This document shows, one piece after another, positions 1-4,773 of a stretch of 6,066 nucleotides of DNA (position 1 is its first letter; every line of letters begins with the position of its first letter). The DNA lies in assembly GCA_900551585.1 (NCBI GenBank), contig URWU01000101.1, positions 1 to 6,066 on the forward strand. Direction: 5' to 3'. The DNA comes from an uncultured Alphaproteobacteria bacterium. GTDB lineage: Bacteria; Pseudomonadota; Alphaproteobacteria; RF32; CAG-239. Made by a program: the position numbers and the translations under genes. The notes under the pieces were generated by a model. The model did no database searches. It saw nothing but the letters and a program-made list of their open reading frames with translations, and was not told where the DNA came from.

Positions 1-47
1 ACGACCAGAATGGCGATAACCAAAATGATGTAAGCTAATTTTTTCAT
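1..47 (-). CDS. N-terminal fragment of a secreted or membrane-anchored protein (truncated by window edge)
   Basis: Only 15 complete codons are visible, reading MKKLAYIILVIAILV on the minus strand. Two lysines followed by an unbroken hydrophobic run are typical of a signal peptide or an N-terminal membrane anchor, so the product is probably exported or inserted in the inner membrane. An AGGA Shine-Dalgarno core lies about 7-8 bases upstream of the ATG (near 55-58), which supports the start at 47. The gene is divergent from the small rightward gene at 206, with a 158-bp AT-rich gap between the two starts. Family and function cannot be read from so short a piece. Confidence 0.65.
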   Translation of the reverse strand, partial: MKKLAYIILVIAILV

Positions 48-86
48 GAAATTTTCCTCAAATACGTGTTTTTTAAACCTGATATT

Positions 87-115
87 AACCTATGTTTATA
101 TTAGGTAATTGTCAA
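87..115 (-). promoter_or_regulatory. Weak candidate promoter for the leftward gene at 47, with an inverted repeat in its spacer
   Basis: On the minus strand a perfect TTGACA (115-110) is followed 17 bases later by TAGGTT (92-87), a poor -10 match. ACCTA (88-92) and TAGGT (102-106) form a 5-bp inverted repeat inside the spacer; allowing one unpaired base it extends to TTAACCTA/TAGGTAA. This could be an operator or chance in AT-rich DNA. The -35 is convincing and the -10 is not. Confidence 0.28.
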
Positions 116-147
116 TATCCACATTTATAAATACTCAAAAATTTTTA

Positions 148-177
148 TTGAAATCAGAAGCAGTTATATCACATAAT
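148..177 (+). promoter_or_regulatory. Candidate promoter of the small rightward gene
   Basis: TTGAAA (148-153) and CATAAT (172-177), spaced by 18 bases, each match the housekeeping sigma consensus at five of six positions. Transcription would begin near 184, about 22 bases before the ATG at 206. This fits the Shine-Dalgarno sequence at 194-199 and argues against the earlier in-frame ATG at 176, which would fall inside the -10 element. Confidence 0.4.
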
Positions 178-207
178 GATGTTATTGTTGTGTGAGAGGT
201 GTGATAT
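166..207. repeat. 8-bp inverted repeat bracketing the start of the small gene (possible operator)
   Basis: ATATCACA (166-173) and TGTGATAT (200-207) are perfect reverse complements with 26 bases between them. A flanking G-T wobble and one further pair would extend the match to 10 positions. The arms are 34 bp apart start to start, about three helical turns. The left arm overlaps the predicted -10 and the right arm reaches into the ATG. If transcription starts near 184 the left arm is not in the mRNA, so a DNA operator is likelier than an RNA hairpin. Confidence 0.4.
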
Positions 208-424
208 GAGACAAGATGATTCCGGAATCGGGGATTTATCAGAAGATGAACTGCGGCTGATTGCTTTTTACCGGTCGCAGAATCCGCGTGTGCGTGAAAT
301 TTTAATGAACATGACTTATTTTGAAACGGGATTAGCGAATCCCGAACCGGCTGCCGGAGCTGTAGCGCCGCAGTCCGCGGGAAAAAGCAAAGACTGCCAG
401 CAGAAAAAATCCGGCTACCCCTAA
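206..424 (+). CDS. Small hypothetical protein, 72 aa
   Basis: I do not recognise this gene. The ATG at 206 is chosen because GAGAGG (194-199) sits six bases upstream; the in-frame ATG at 176 has no ribosome binding site. The first 45 residues (MRQDDSGIGDLSEDELRLIA onward) are charged and amphipathic and look like two or three short helices. The pattern LSEDELRLIAFYR...NPRVREIL loosely recalls the helical tails of some Cro/CI-type regulators, but no helix-turn-helix is visible. The C-terminal third, rich in Ala, Pro, Gly and Lys, looks disordered. Codon use in the first part resembles the neighbouring genes. The last 93 bp lie antisense to the end of the leftward permease gene, so that part of the protein may be under little selection of its own. 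There is no membrane segment. Existence is plausible; function is unknown. Confidence 0.45.
   Translation: MRQDDSGIGDLSEDELRLIAFYRSQNPRVREILMNMTYFETGLANPEPAAGAVAPQSAGKSKDCQQKKSGYP
327..344 (-). terminator. Weak hairpin at the end of the ABC transporter operon
   Basis: CGGGATT (327-333) and AATCCCG (338-344) form a perfect 7-bp GC-rich stem with a four-base loop. The permease stop codon (334-332) lies within it. On the minus strand the stem is followed only by TTTC, so as an intrinsic terminator it is weak. It is the only candidate found at the operon's 3' end; on the + strand no T run follows it. Confidence 0.33.
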
Positions 425-1129
425 AAGCAGACAGAACAAAGTCTGCCAGCTGAATTCTTTTAAAAGTTCAATCGGATAATAAGAAATCAATCCGGCGGGA
501 ATGATGTTTAAGAAAAAGACATGATACCAGCCGGTGAAAATGCTGGCCGGCTGCAAGGCAAAAGTGAGAAAAGCCATAAAGATATTATCAGCCAGCCGTT
601 CGGTGCCGCTGCTCCAAAAGGCCAGACAAGAGACCAAGAGCCGGAAAGAATAAAGCAGGATGGCTCCGGTCAGGCTGCAGAAGATGAAAATGGCAAAAGT
701 CTGCCAGCTGACAATTCCCGACATGAAGTAAAAGATAAAGGCTGTCGGATAATCTCCCCAATTTGAAAAGCTTGAGGCGGCGGTTGAAACCATCAGCAAG
801 CTGTTGCGCGGCGTGGAAATCTGGCTGTCGAGACTGCCGCTGCCGATATATTCGGGAATGAACTGGACGCCGCGGGCAAGAGTGGCATAAACGGCAAAAG
901 CATTATTCATGATTGCCAGAGTCAGCAGCATCTGGCTGAACTGCCAGCCGTTGATACTGCCTTGGCGGTTGAAGATTATCCACCACATAAAAGCAAAGGA
1001 CAGGTTGTTGATTAACATCATCAAAACGCTGACAAAGGCATCGCTTTTGGAAAGGAAAGCGGTTTTGAGATTGAGCTTTTGAATATAAAGCAGCAGATTG
1101 AGTGTTGATATTTTATTCTTAGCCGCCAT
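332..1129 (-). CDS. ABC-2 family permease, second subunit (COG3694-like)
   Basis: This 265-residue integral membrane protein is the last gene of a three-gene ABC exporter operon and would form half of the membrane pore. About six hydrophobic segments are visible, roughly at residues 33-54, 66-87, 128-147, 148-172, 185-212 and 231-251. Family-like features are the cytoplasmic loop YIGSGSLDSQISTP (about 95-107), resembling the 'I-x-x-G-x-L-D-x-x-L-x-x-P' pattern of such permeases, the QPASIFTGW...IIPAGLISYYP stretch, and the basic tail GLRRYSSGS. An ATG at 1135 also exists, but AAGGTG is only one base from it and seven bases from the ATG at 1129, so 1129 is preferred. That start overlaps the preceding permease gene by 11 bp, implying translational coupling. 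SWQT occurs twice, at 141-144 and 227-230, each before a membrane segment. The transported substrate cannot be inferred. Assignment to the ABC-2 type is firm; the exact family is from recall. Confidence 0.88.
   Translation of the reverse strand: MAAKNKISTLNLLLYIQKLNLKTAFLSKSDAFVSVLMMLINNLSFAFMWWIIFNRQGSINGWQFSQMLLTLAIMNNAFAVYATLARGVQFIPEYIGSGSLDSQISTPRNSLLMVSTAASSFSNWGDYPTAFIFYFMSGIVSWQTFAIFIFCSLTGAILLYSFRLLVSCLAFWSSGTERLADNIFMAFLTFALQPASIFTGWYHVFFLNIIPAGLISYYPIELLKEFSWQTLFCLLLGVAGFFLLAVFAFSRGLRRYSSGSRFGIR
438..711. repeat. Two identical 16-bp copies inside the permease gene (438-453 and 696-711)
   Basis: AAAGTCTGCCAGCTGA occurs at 438-453 and again at 696-711, exactly 258 bp (86 codons) apart and in the same reading frame of the leftward permease. 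Both copies encode the SWQT motif that precedes a membrane helix. Identity at the DNA level, including synonymous positions, exceeds what the shared peptide alone requires. Confidence 0.6.
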
Positions 1130-1907
1130 AAACATTCACCTTATACTTTAATTTGCGGTAAGCAAAAGCGACCAGAGTACCGATAATTAAGGTCCACAGA
1201 ATATTCAGGGCCAGCGTGTTTAACAGATGCGGCCAGGAAAAGTTATAAACCAGCGAAATGGTTTGGTAATAAATACTGTAAAAAGGCGTCCATTGCGCCA
1301 GCCTGACAAACCAGTCCGGATAAATTGTCAGCGGGAAAAGAGCGCCGCCAAAGATGAAAGCCATTCGCCCCATAACCATTGCCAAGGTTCTTAAGTCAGA
1401 AACCCACAAAGTGATGTAGCCGAGAGTGATGCAAAGCAAAACATTGATTGCGGAAGAAAGATAGACCATCAGCAGAATGACCGGAAAATGCAGCCAGCTG
1501 AATGGTACTTGCGGTGCAAAACCATAAACCCAGAGGCTGCCGCAGGCGGTGAGGATTAAGAATAAGGCCGTTGTTGCACCAAGAGATTCCATATAACGCA
1601 TGGCAAAAAACGAAACCGGTTTATTGATGTAATAAGCCATGGTGCCGCAACGGATATCTTCGGCAATGACTCTTTCGCAGCGGCCGGTTGAGAGAATTAT
1701 CAGTTCACCCATCAGCAGATACCAGATAAAATTTTCATGCAGGCCGCTTTGTGCCGTTTCGGCGCCGACAACGCTCCACAGGCGGTTATAGGCAAACAGC
1801 AGAATCAAAAGCAGAAAAACCGTTCCGGCGGCAACACCGCGGTTGGCAAGGCTGTTTTTGAAAGAGATTTTAAAAAAGCTCCAATATTTAATCAGATTAT
1901 TCGGCAT
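1119..1907 (-). CDS. ABC-2 family permease, first subunit (COG4587-like)
   Basis: This 262-residue inner-membrane protein is the partner of the downstream permease; the two probably form a heterodimeric channel driven by the ATPase encoded upstream. Hydrophobic segments fall roughly at residues 25-44, 58-75, 111-131, 141-170, 175-195 and 228-250. The loop VIAEDIRCGTMAYYINKPVS (80-99) matches the 'dIrsG-x-i-a-y-x-L-x-x-P' coupling-helix region of this transporter type. FPLTIYPDWFVRLAQWTPF (191-209) matches the conserved segment between the fifth and sixth helices, and the protein ends in VNVYGG, a usual ending for the family. The start overlaps the ATPase gene by 11 bp. An AAGGAG sequence lies 13 bases upstream (1926-1921), rather far, so translation may rely on coupling to the ATPase gene. 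No alternative in-frame start is better placed. Substrate unknown. Confidence 0.88.
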   Translation of the reverse strand: MPNNLIKYWSFFKISFKNSLANRGVAAGTVFLLLILLFAYNRLWSVVGAETAQSGLHENFIWYLLMGELIILSTGRCERVIAEDIRCGTMAYYINKPVSFFAMRYMESLGATTALFLILTACGSLWVYGFAPQVPFSWLHFPVILLMVYLSSAINVLLCITLGYITLWVSDLRTLAMVMGRMAFIFGGALFPLTIYPDWFVRLAQWTPFYSIYYQTISLVYNFSWPHLLNTLALNILWTLIIGTLVAFAYRKLKYKVNVYGG

Positions 1908-2823
1908 TACGCTGATAAATCTCCTTGATTATCTCTTCCATCGGCGGATTTTCAATCGTCACATCCTGAATATGATATTGGCGGATAAGGTCGTCCAAAG
2001 CTTTTTTTATCGGTGTTTGCGCCGTGTTGACAACGGTTGAAATTTTCTGTCCCTCGGTGGTGGTCAGTTCGATATATTTCTTTTTAAGATAAGAATCGCG
2101 CAATTTGACAATCGAATCATCAAAAATCAGCTTTCCCTTATTGATAATGATGACACGGTCGCAGACTTTTTCCATGTCATCGGTGTCATGAGAGGTCAGC
2201 AGCAGGGTCGACTCTTCTTCCAAAGCCTGTTTTCTGACCAGGCTGCGGATAATGGCTTTGGCGGTAACATCAAGGCCGATGGTCGGTTCGTCAAGAAACA
2301 AAACCTGAGGTTTGTGGAGCAGGGAAGCGACAATTTCGCAGCGCATGCGCTGGCCTAAAGATAGACTCCGAGCCGGTTGATTTAATAAATCGCGGATTTC
2401 AAATAAGCGTACCAGATTAGAGAGGCGTTTTTTGAAAGTGACGGGAGCAATGCCGTATACTTTGCCGAGCAGTCCGAAACTGTCGATAACCGGCAGTTCA
2501 TACCACAATTGTGAGCGCTGGCCGAAAACGGTGCCGATATCATAGGCGATTTTTTTGCGGTTTTTCCACGGGACCAGACCCAAAACGCGGGCGGTTCCAG
2601 AGGAGGGGTATAAAATTGATGACAACATTTTGATTGTGGTGGATTTCCCGGCGCCGTTCGGGCCGATGAAAGCTACTCTTTCGCCCTTTTTGATGTTAAA
2701 AGAGATGTTGTTGACAGCCGTCAGGTTTTTATAATCGGGAAAAAACAGCGATTTGACTCCGGATGAGGGCTTTTTTATCCGGAATTTTTTGGTCAATTTA
2801 TCGACTTCGATAATATTTTGCAT
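1897..2823 (-). CDS. ABC transporter ATP-binding protein (COG4586-like)
   Basis: This 308-residue cytoplasmic ATPase powers the two ABC-2 permeases encoded after it. All nucleotide-binding motifs are present: Walker A GPNGAGKST (54-62), Q-loop glutamine in VFGQRSQLW (about 102), signature LSLGQ (154-158), Walker B VLFLDEP (174-180) with catalytic Glu179, D-loop GLD (183-185) and the switch His212 in TSHD. GTVFGQRSQLWYELPVIDSF and LDEPTIGLDV are typical of the uncharacterised COG4586 ATPases, as is the spacer before TAVNNISF. About 60 C-terminal residues beyond the core form an accessory domain. The reading frame extends to a GTG at 2835. The ATG at 2823 is preferred because AGGTGG (2837-2832) lies eight bases upstream of it, whereas that same sequence overlaps the GTG. 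It is the first gene of the operon. The system is probably an exporter; natural product, lipid or polysaccharide substrates are all possible. Confidence 0.93.
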   Translation of the reverse strand: MQNIIEVDKLTKKFRIKKPSSGVKSLFFPDYKNLTAVNNISFNIKKGERVAFIGPNGAGKSTTIKMLSSILYPSSGTARVLGLVPWKNRKKIAYDIGTVFGQRSQLWYELPVIDSFGLLGKVYGIAPVTFKKRLSNLVRLFEIRDLLNQPARSLSLGQRMRCEIVASLLHKPQVLFLDEPTIGLDVTAKAIIRSLVRKQALEEESTLLLTSHDTDDMEKVCDRVIIINKGKLIFDDSIVKLRDSYLKKKYIELTTTEGQKISTVVNTAQTPIKKALDDLIRQYHIQDVTIENPPMEEIIKEIYQRNAE

Positions 2824-2853
2824 AAATTTATCCACCTGGGTTAACTGGCTGAA

Positions 2854-2881
2854 ATTATAGGGTTTCAGTGCCTATTTGCAA
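2854..2881 (-). promoter_or_regulatory. Predicted promoter of the ABC transporter operon
   Basis: On the minus strand TTGCAA (2881-2876) and a perfect TATAAT (2859-2854) are separated by 16 bases. Transcription would start near 2847, giving a short leader of about 24 bases before the ATG at 2823, with the Shine-Dalgarno sequence inside it. The -35 lies at the outer edge of the left arm of the large inverted repeat. Confidence 0.55.
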
Positions 2882-2924
2882 GTATTATTTTGCTGTAGGG
2901 AGGGGTGTTTGAAAATAATACTTG
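2879..2924. repeat. 13-bp perfect inverted repeat between divergent promoters
   Basis: CAAGTATTATTTT (2879-2891) and AAAATAATACTTG (2912-2924) are perfect reverse complements separated by a 20-bp G-rich spacer. Allowing one inserted base (T2925) the match continues through CAAAT, to 18 positions per arm. Each arm ends in the TTG of the predicted -35 on its own side. The arms may be matching regulator half-sites, a pair of similar promoter upstream regions, or a cruciform-prone element. Neither arm would be transcribed from the predicted start sites, so a transcript terminator is unlikely. Confidence 0.7.
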
Positions 2925-2949
2925 TCAAATTATATAATTTTATGCTATC
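2922..2949 (+). promoter_or_regulatory. Predicted promoter of acpP
   Basis: TTGTCA (2922-2927, five of six consensus positions) is followed after 16 bases by GCTATC (2944-2949), which resembles the GCTANA-type -10 described for Caulobacter. Transcription would begin near 2955-2957. The spacer contains the palindrome AAATTATATAATTT (2927-2940). The -35 overlaps the edge of the right arm of the large inverted repeat. Confidence 0.45.
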
Positions 2950-2955
2950 AACCAA

Positions 2956-2976
2956 GTCACAGGTTATCGTGACCTG
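2956..2976 (+). promoter_or_regulatory. Hairpin at the predicted 5' end of acpP mRNA
   Basis: CAGGTTA (2960-2966) pairs with TGACCTG (2970-2976) through seven positions, one of them a G-U pair, with a three-base loop. An alternative stem pairs GTCAC (2956-2960) with GTGAC (2969-2973). If transcription starts near 2956 the hairpin forms the extreme 5' end of the message, where such structures can slow decay. A protein operator is the alternative. Confidence 0.4.
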
Positions 2977-3010
2977 AAATTTTGTTTTAATATTTTTTGA
3001 GGTTTATCAT

Positions 3011-3244
3011 ATGACTGATGTAGCAAACCGCGTTAAGAAAATCGTTGCAGAACACCTTGGCGTTGAAGAATCTAAAGTAACAGATACCGCCAGCTTTATT
3101 GACGATTTGGGCGCAGATAGCTTGGATACAGTAGAATTGGTAATGGCTTTCGAAGAAGAATTCGGTTGCGAAATTCCTGACGAAGCTGCTGAAAAAATTC
3201 TTACCGTTAAAGACGCTATCGACTATCTTTCTAAGAATGCTTAA
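3011..3244 (+). CDS. acpP: Acyl carrier protein
   Basis: This 77-residue acidic cytosolic protein carries growing acyl chains through type II fatty acid synthesis and donates acyl groups to phospholipid and lipid A synthesis. Ser37 in GADSLDTVEL is the site where the 4'-phosphopantetheine arm is attached. The four-helix fold is recognisable, with the acidic recognition helix LDTVELVMAFEEEF and the conserved ending ILTVKDAIDYL. Length is normal for the family. The sequence resembles alphaproteobacterial AcpP closely. GAGG (2999-3002) lies eight bases before the ATG. It is divergent from the ABC operon and is followed by a strong terminator, so it can be made alone at a high level, as expected for an abundant protein. 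The upstream fabD and fabG usual in many proteobacteria are missing. Confidence 0.97.
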   Translation: MTDVANRVKKIVAEHLGVEESKVTDTASFIDDLGADSLDTVELVMAFEEEFGCEIPDEAAEKILTVKDAIDYLSKNA

Positions 3245-3269
3245 GTCTTATCGGCTTTTGAAAATGATG

Positions 3270-3296
3270 AAACTCGCTTGACTAAGCGAGTTTTTT
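3270..3296 (+). terminator. Rho-independent terminator after acpP
   Basis: AACTCGCTT (3271-3279) and AAGCGAGTT (3284-3292) form a 9-bp perfect stem, 10 bp with the flanking A-T pair, and a GACT loop. Six T residues run from 3291. It lies 26 bases past the acpP stop codon and would largely separate acpP from fabF. Confidence 0.9.
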
Positions 3297-3304
3297 CATA
3301 TAAA
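3278..3304 (+). promoter_or_regulatory. Possible fabF promoter overlapping the acpP terminator
   Basis: TTGACT (3278-3283) occupies the loop region of the terminator and TATAAA (3299-3304) follows after 15 bases. Both hexamers match the consensus well, but the spacer is about two bases shorter than ideal. fabF needs some promoter if termination after acpP is efficient, and this is the best candidate seen in the gap. Confidence 0.3.
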
Positions 3305-3318
3305 CATTTTTAGAAAAC

Positions 3319-3342
3319 GTCAAACAGCCTAAAGAGTTTGAC
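3319..3342 (+). repeat. 7-bp inverted repeat in the fabF leader
   Basis: GTCAAAC (3319-3325) and GTTTGAC (3336-3342) are perfect reverse complements with ten bases between them, 27 bases before the fabF start. No T run follows directly. It could be an operator or a leader hairpin; no regulator is evident in the window. Confidence 0.4.
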
Positions 3343-3369
3343 TGGAAAATTTTTTAAGAGGTAAATTAT

Positions 3370-4638
3370 ATGAGAAGAGTTGTAGTTACTGGTCTTGGTA
3401 TTGTTTCTCCTTTTGGCCGCGGTGTCGAATTTAACTGGAAAAATATTTTAGAAGGAAAGTCCGGAATCCGCCCGATTGAAGGTGTTGATTTGAAAGATAT
3501 TCCGGTTCAAATTGCCGGCCAGGTGCCTTTCGGCAAAGAAGAAAATCAGTTTGACCCTGATACAGTAATGGCTCCCAAAGACCAGAAAAAAGTTGATAAG
3601 TTTATCCTTTACGGTCTGGCTGCCGGAAGTGATGCTATTGAAGATTCCGGCTGGAAGCCCGAAGATGAAGAAAGCCAGTTCCGTTCCGGCGTTATGATGG
3701 GTTCCGGAATCGGCGGTTTGCAAGTTATTTATGATAACTCGATTGCTTTCAATGAAAACGGCATGAAAAGAATTTCGCCTTTCTTCATTCCCTCCTGCCT
3801 GATTAATATGGTTTCCGGCAATTTATCAATCAAATATGGTTTCAAAGGTCCGAATCATGCTTGCGTAACAGCCTGCTCGACCGGTACGCATGCCATTGGC
3901 GACGCAGCTAATATTATTGCCCGCGGCGATGCCGATGTTATGGTTGCCGGCGGTGCCGAATCAGCCGTCAATGCAATTGCTCTGGCCGGTTTTGCCCGTA
4001 TGAAAGCGGTTACTTCAGATTTCAATGACCGTCCGACCGAAGCTTCCCGTCCCTGGGACAAAGACCGCAGCGGTTTTGTAATGGGTGAGGGTTCCGGCGC
4101 GCTGGTTCTGGAAGAACTGGAACATGCCAAAGCCCGCGGGGCAAAAATTTATGCCGAAGTTGTCGGTTACGGTATGAGCGGCGACGCTTATCATATTACG
4201 GCTCCTTCAGGCGACGGTGCTTACCGTGCGATGAAGATGGCTGCCGACCATGCCAAAGAAAAAGGCATTGAGCTGTCTGATATCAATTATATCAATGCGC
4301 ATGGCACATCAACACCGGCCGGTGACGTTGGCGAGGCCTTGGCTGTCAAACGTCTGTTCGGTGATGAAGTTAAAAATCTGTCGATGTCTTCAACCAAGTC
4401 TGCCGTCGGCCACCTGCTGGGTGCTGCCGGTGCCGTTGAAGCCGTGTTCAGTATTATGGCTATTCAGGATCAGACCTGCCCGCCGACATTAAATCTCCAC
4501 AATGTTGAAGAAGAAATCGCCGAGTTTGATTTGGTTCCGTTAAAGGCCAAAAAACGTCCGATTAAAGCTGCTATGTCAAATTCATTCGGATTTGGCGGAA
4601 CAAACTCTTCGCTTATTTTTAAGAAATTTGAAGAATAA
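3370..4638 (+). CDS. fabF: 3-oxoacyl-[acyl-carrier-protein] synthase II
   Basis: This 422-residue cytosolic condensing enzyme joins malonyl-ACP to an acyl-ACP by decarboxylative Claisen condensation, extending fatty acids and, in studied bacteria, setting unsaturated chain length and the temperature response. The thiolase fold carries the KAS I/II triad: nucleophile Cys169 in TACSTG, His311 in NAHGTSTPAGD and His348 in KSAVGHLLGAAGA, with supporting Lys343. The glycine-rich SFGFGGTN loop (405-412) near the C terminus holds the gating phenylalanine region. The Cys-His-His set separates it from FabH (Cys-His-Asn) and from chain-length-factor homologues that lack the cysteine. Length is normal (410-425). 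AAGAGG (3356-3361) lies eight bases before the ATG. Its partner substrate carrier is encoded just upstream, but terminators on both sides suggest separate control. No sign of damage. Confidence 0.97.
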   Translation: MRRVVVTGLGIVSPFGRGVEFNWKNILEGKSGIRPIEGVDLKDIPVQIAGQVPFGKEENQFDPDTVMAPKDQKKVDKFILYGLAAGSDAIEDSGWKPEDEESQFRSGVMMGSGIGGLQVIYDNSIAFNENGMKRISPFFIPSCLINMVSGNLSIKYGFKGPNHACVTACSTGTHAIGDAANIIARGDADVMVAGGAESAVNAIALAGFARMKAVTSDFNDRPTEASRPWDKDRSGFVMGEGSGALVLEELEHAKARGAKIYAEVVGYGMSGDAYHITAPSGDGAYRAMKMAADHAKEKGIELSDINYINAHGTSTPAGDVGEALAVKRLFGDEVKNLSMSSTKSAVGHLLGAAGAVEAVFSIMAIQDQTCPPTLNLHNVEEEIAEFDLVPLKAKKRPIKAAMSNSFGFGGTNSSLIFKKFEE

Positions 4639-4670
4639 ATTGATTTTATGCAACATCTGATGCGAATAAT

Positions 4671-4732
4671 AAGGGTGCGAAAAAAATTCATGTACTTCAC
4701 CGTACGCTAAAATTTTTTTCGCACCTTTTTTT
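4671..4732 (+). terminator. Strong Rho-independent terminator after fabF
   Basis: Two 15-base arms (4674-4688 and 4711-4725), GGTGCG followed by seven A and TT, then the exact reverse complement, form a perfect stem; three further outer positions can pair. Seven T residues run from 4726. The 22-base loop contains GTAC twice (4692-4695 and 4702-4705), which can form a small inner stem. This is longer than typical intrinsic terminators and leaves only 41 bases before the mltG ATG. Confidence 0.9.
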
Positions 4733-4746
4733 AATTTCTGTTTCTC

Positions 4747-4765
4747 CAAAATAATTTTGTACAAA
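4747..4765 (+). repeat. Short overlapping palindromes in the mltG leader
   Basis: CAAAATAATTTTG (4747-4759) is a perfect palindrome around a central A, and TTTGTACAAA (4756-4765) is a second perfect palindrome overlapping it and reaching into the AAAGG ribosome binding site (4763-4767). The two cannot fold at once. In such AT-rich DNA they may be chance. AATAAT (4750-4755) could serve as a -10, but no -35 is visible, since the expected place is the terminator T run. Confidence 0.25.
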
Positions 4766-4773
4766 GGTATAAG

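Noticed and set aside
176..205. Earlier ATG at 176 as start of the small gene
   Set aside because: There is no Shine-Dalgarno sequence before it, and it falls in the predicted -10; the ATG at 206 has GAGAGG at a six-base spacing.
521..766. 81-codon + strand frame opposite the second permease gene
   Set aside because: It is antisense to convincing membrane segments and encodes a low-complexity hydrophilic peptide; no ribosome binding site was seen.
2824..2835. GTG at 2835 as start of the ABC ATPase
   Set aside because: The AGGTGG ribosome binding site overlaps this codon and is correctly spaced for the ATG at 2823.
2879..2924. The large inverted repeat as a Rho-independent terminator
   Set aside because: The arms are AT-rich with a 20-base loop, no T tract follows in either direction, and the element lies upstream of both predicted transcription starts.
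2927..2940. 14-bp palindrome AAATTATATAATTT as a regulator site
   Set aside because: It is made only of A and T in an AT-rich promoter spacer, so chance is a sufficient explanation.
3448..4130. Two 91-codon minus-strand frames inside fabF
   Set aside because: Both are shadows of fabF, which is complete with its catalytic triad.
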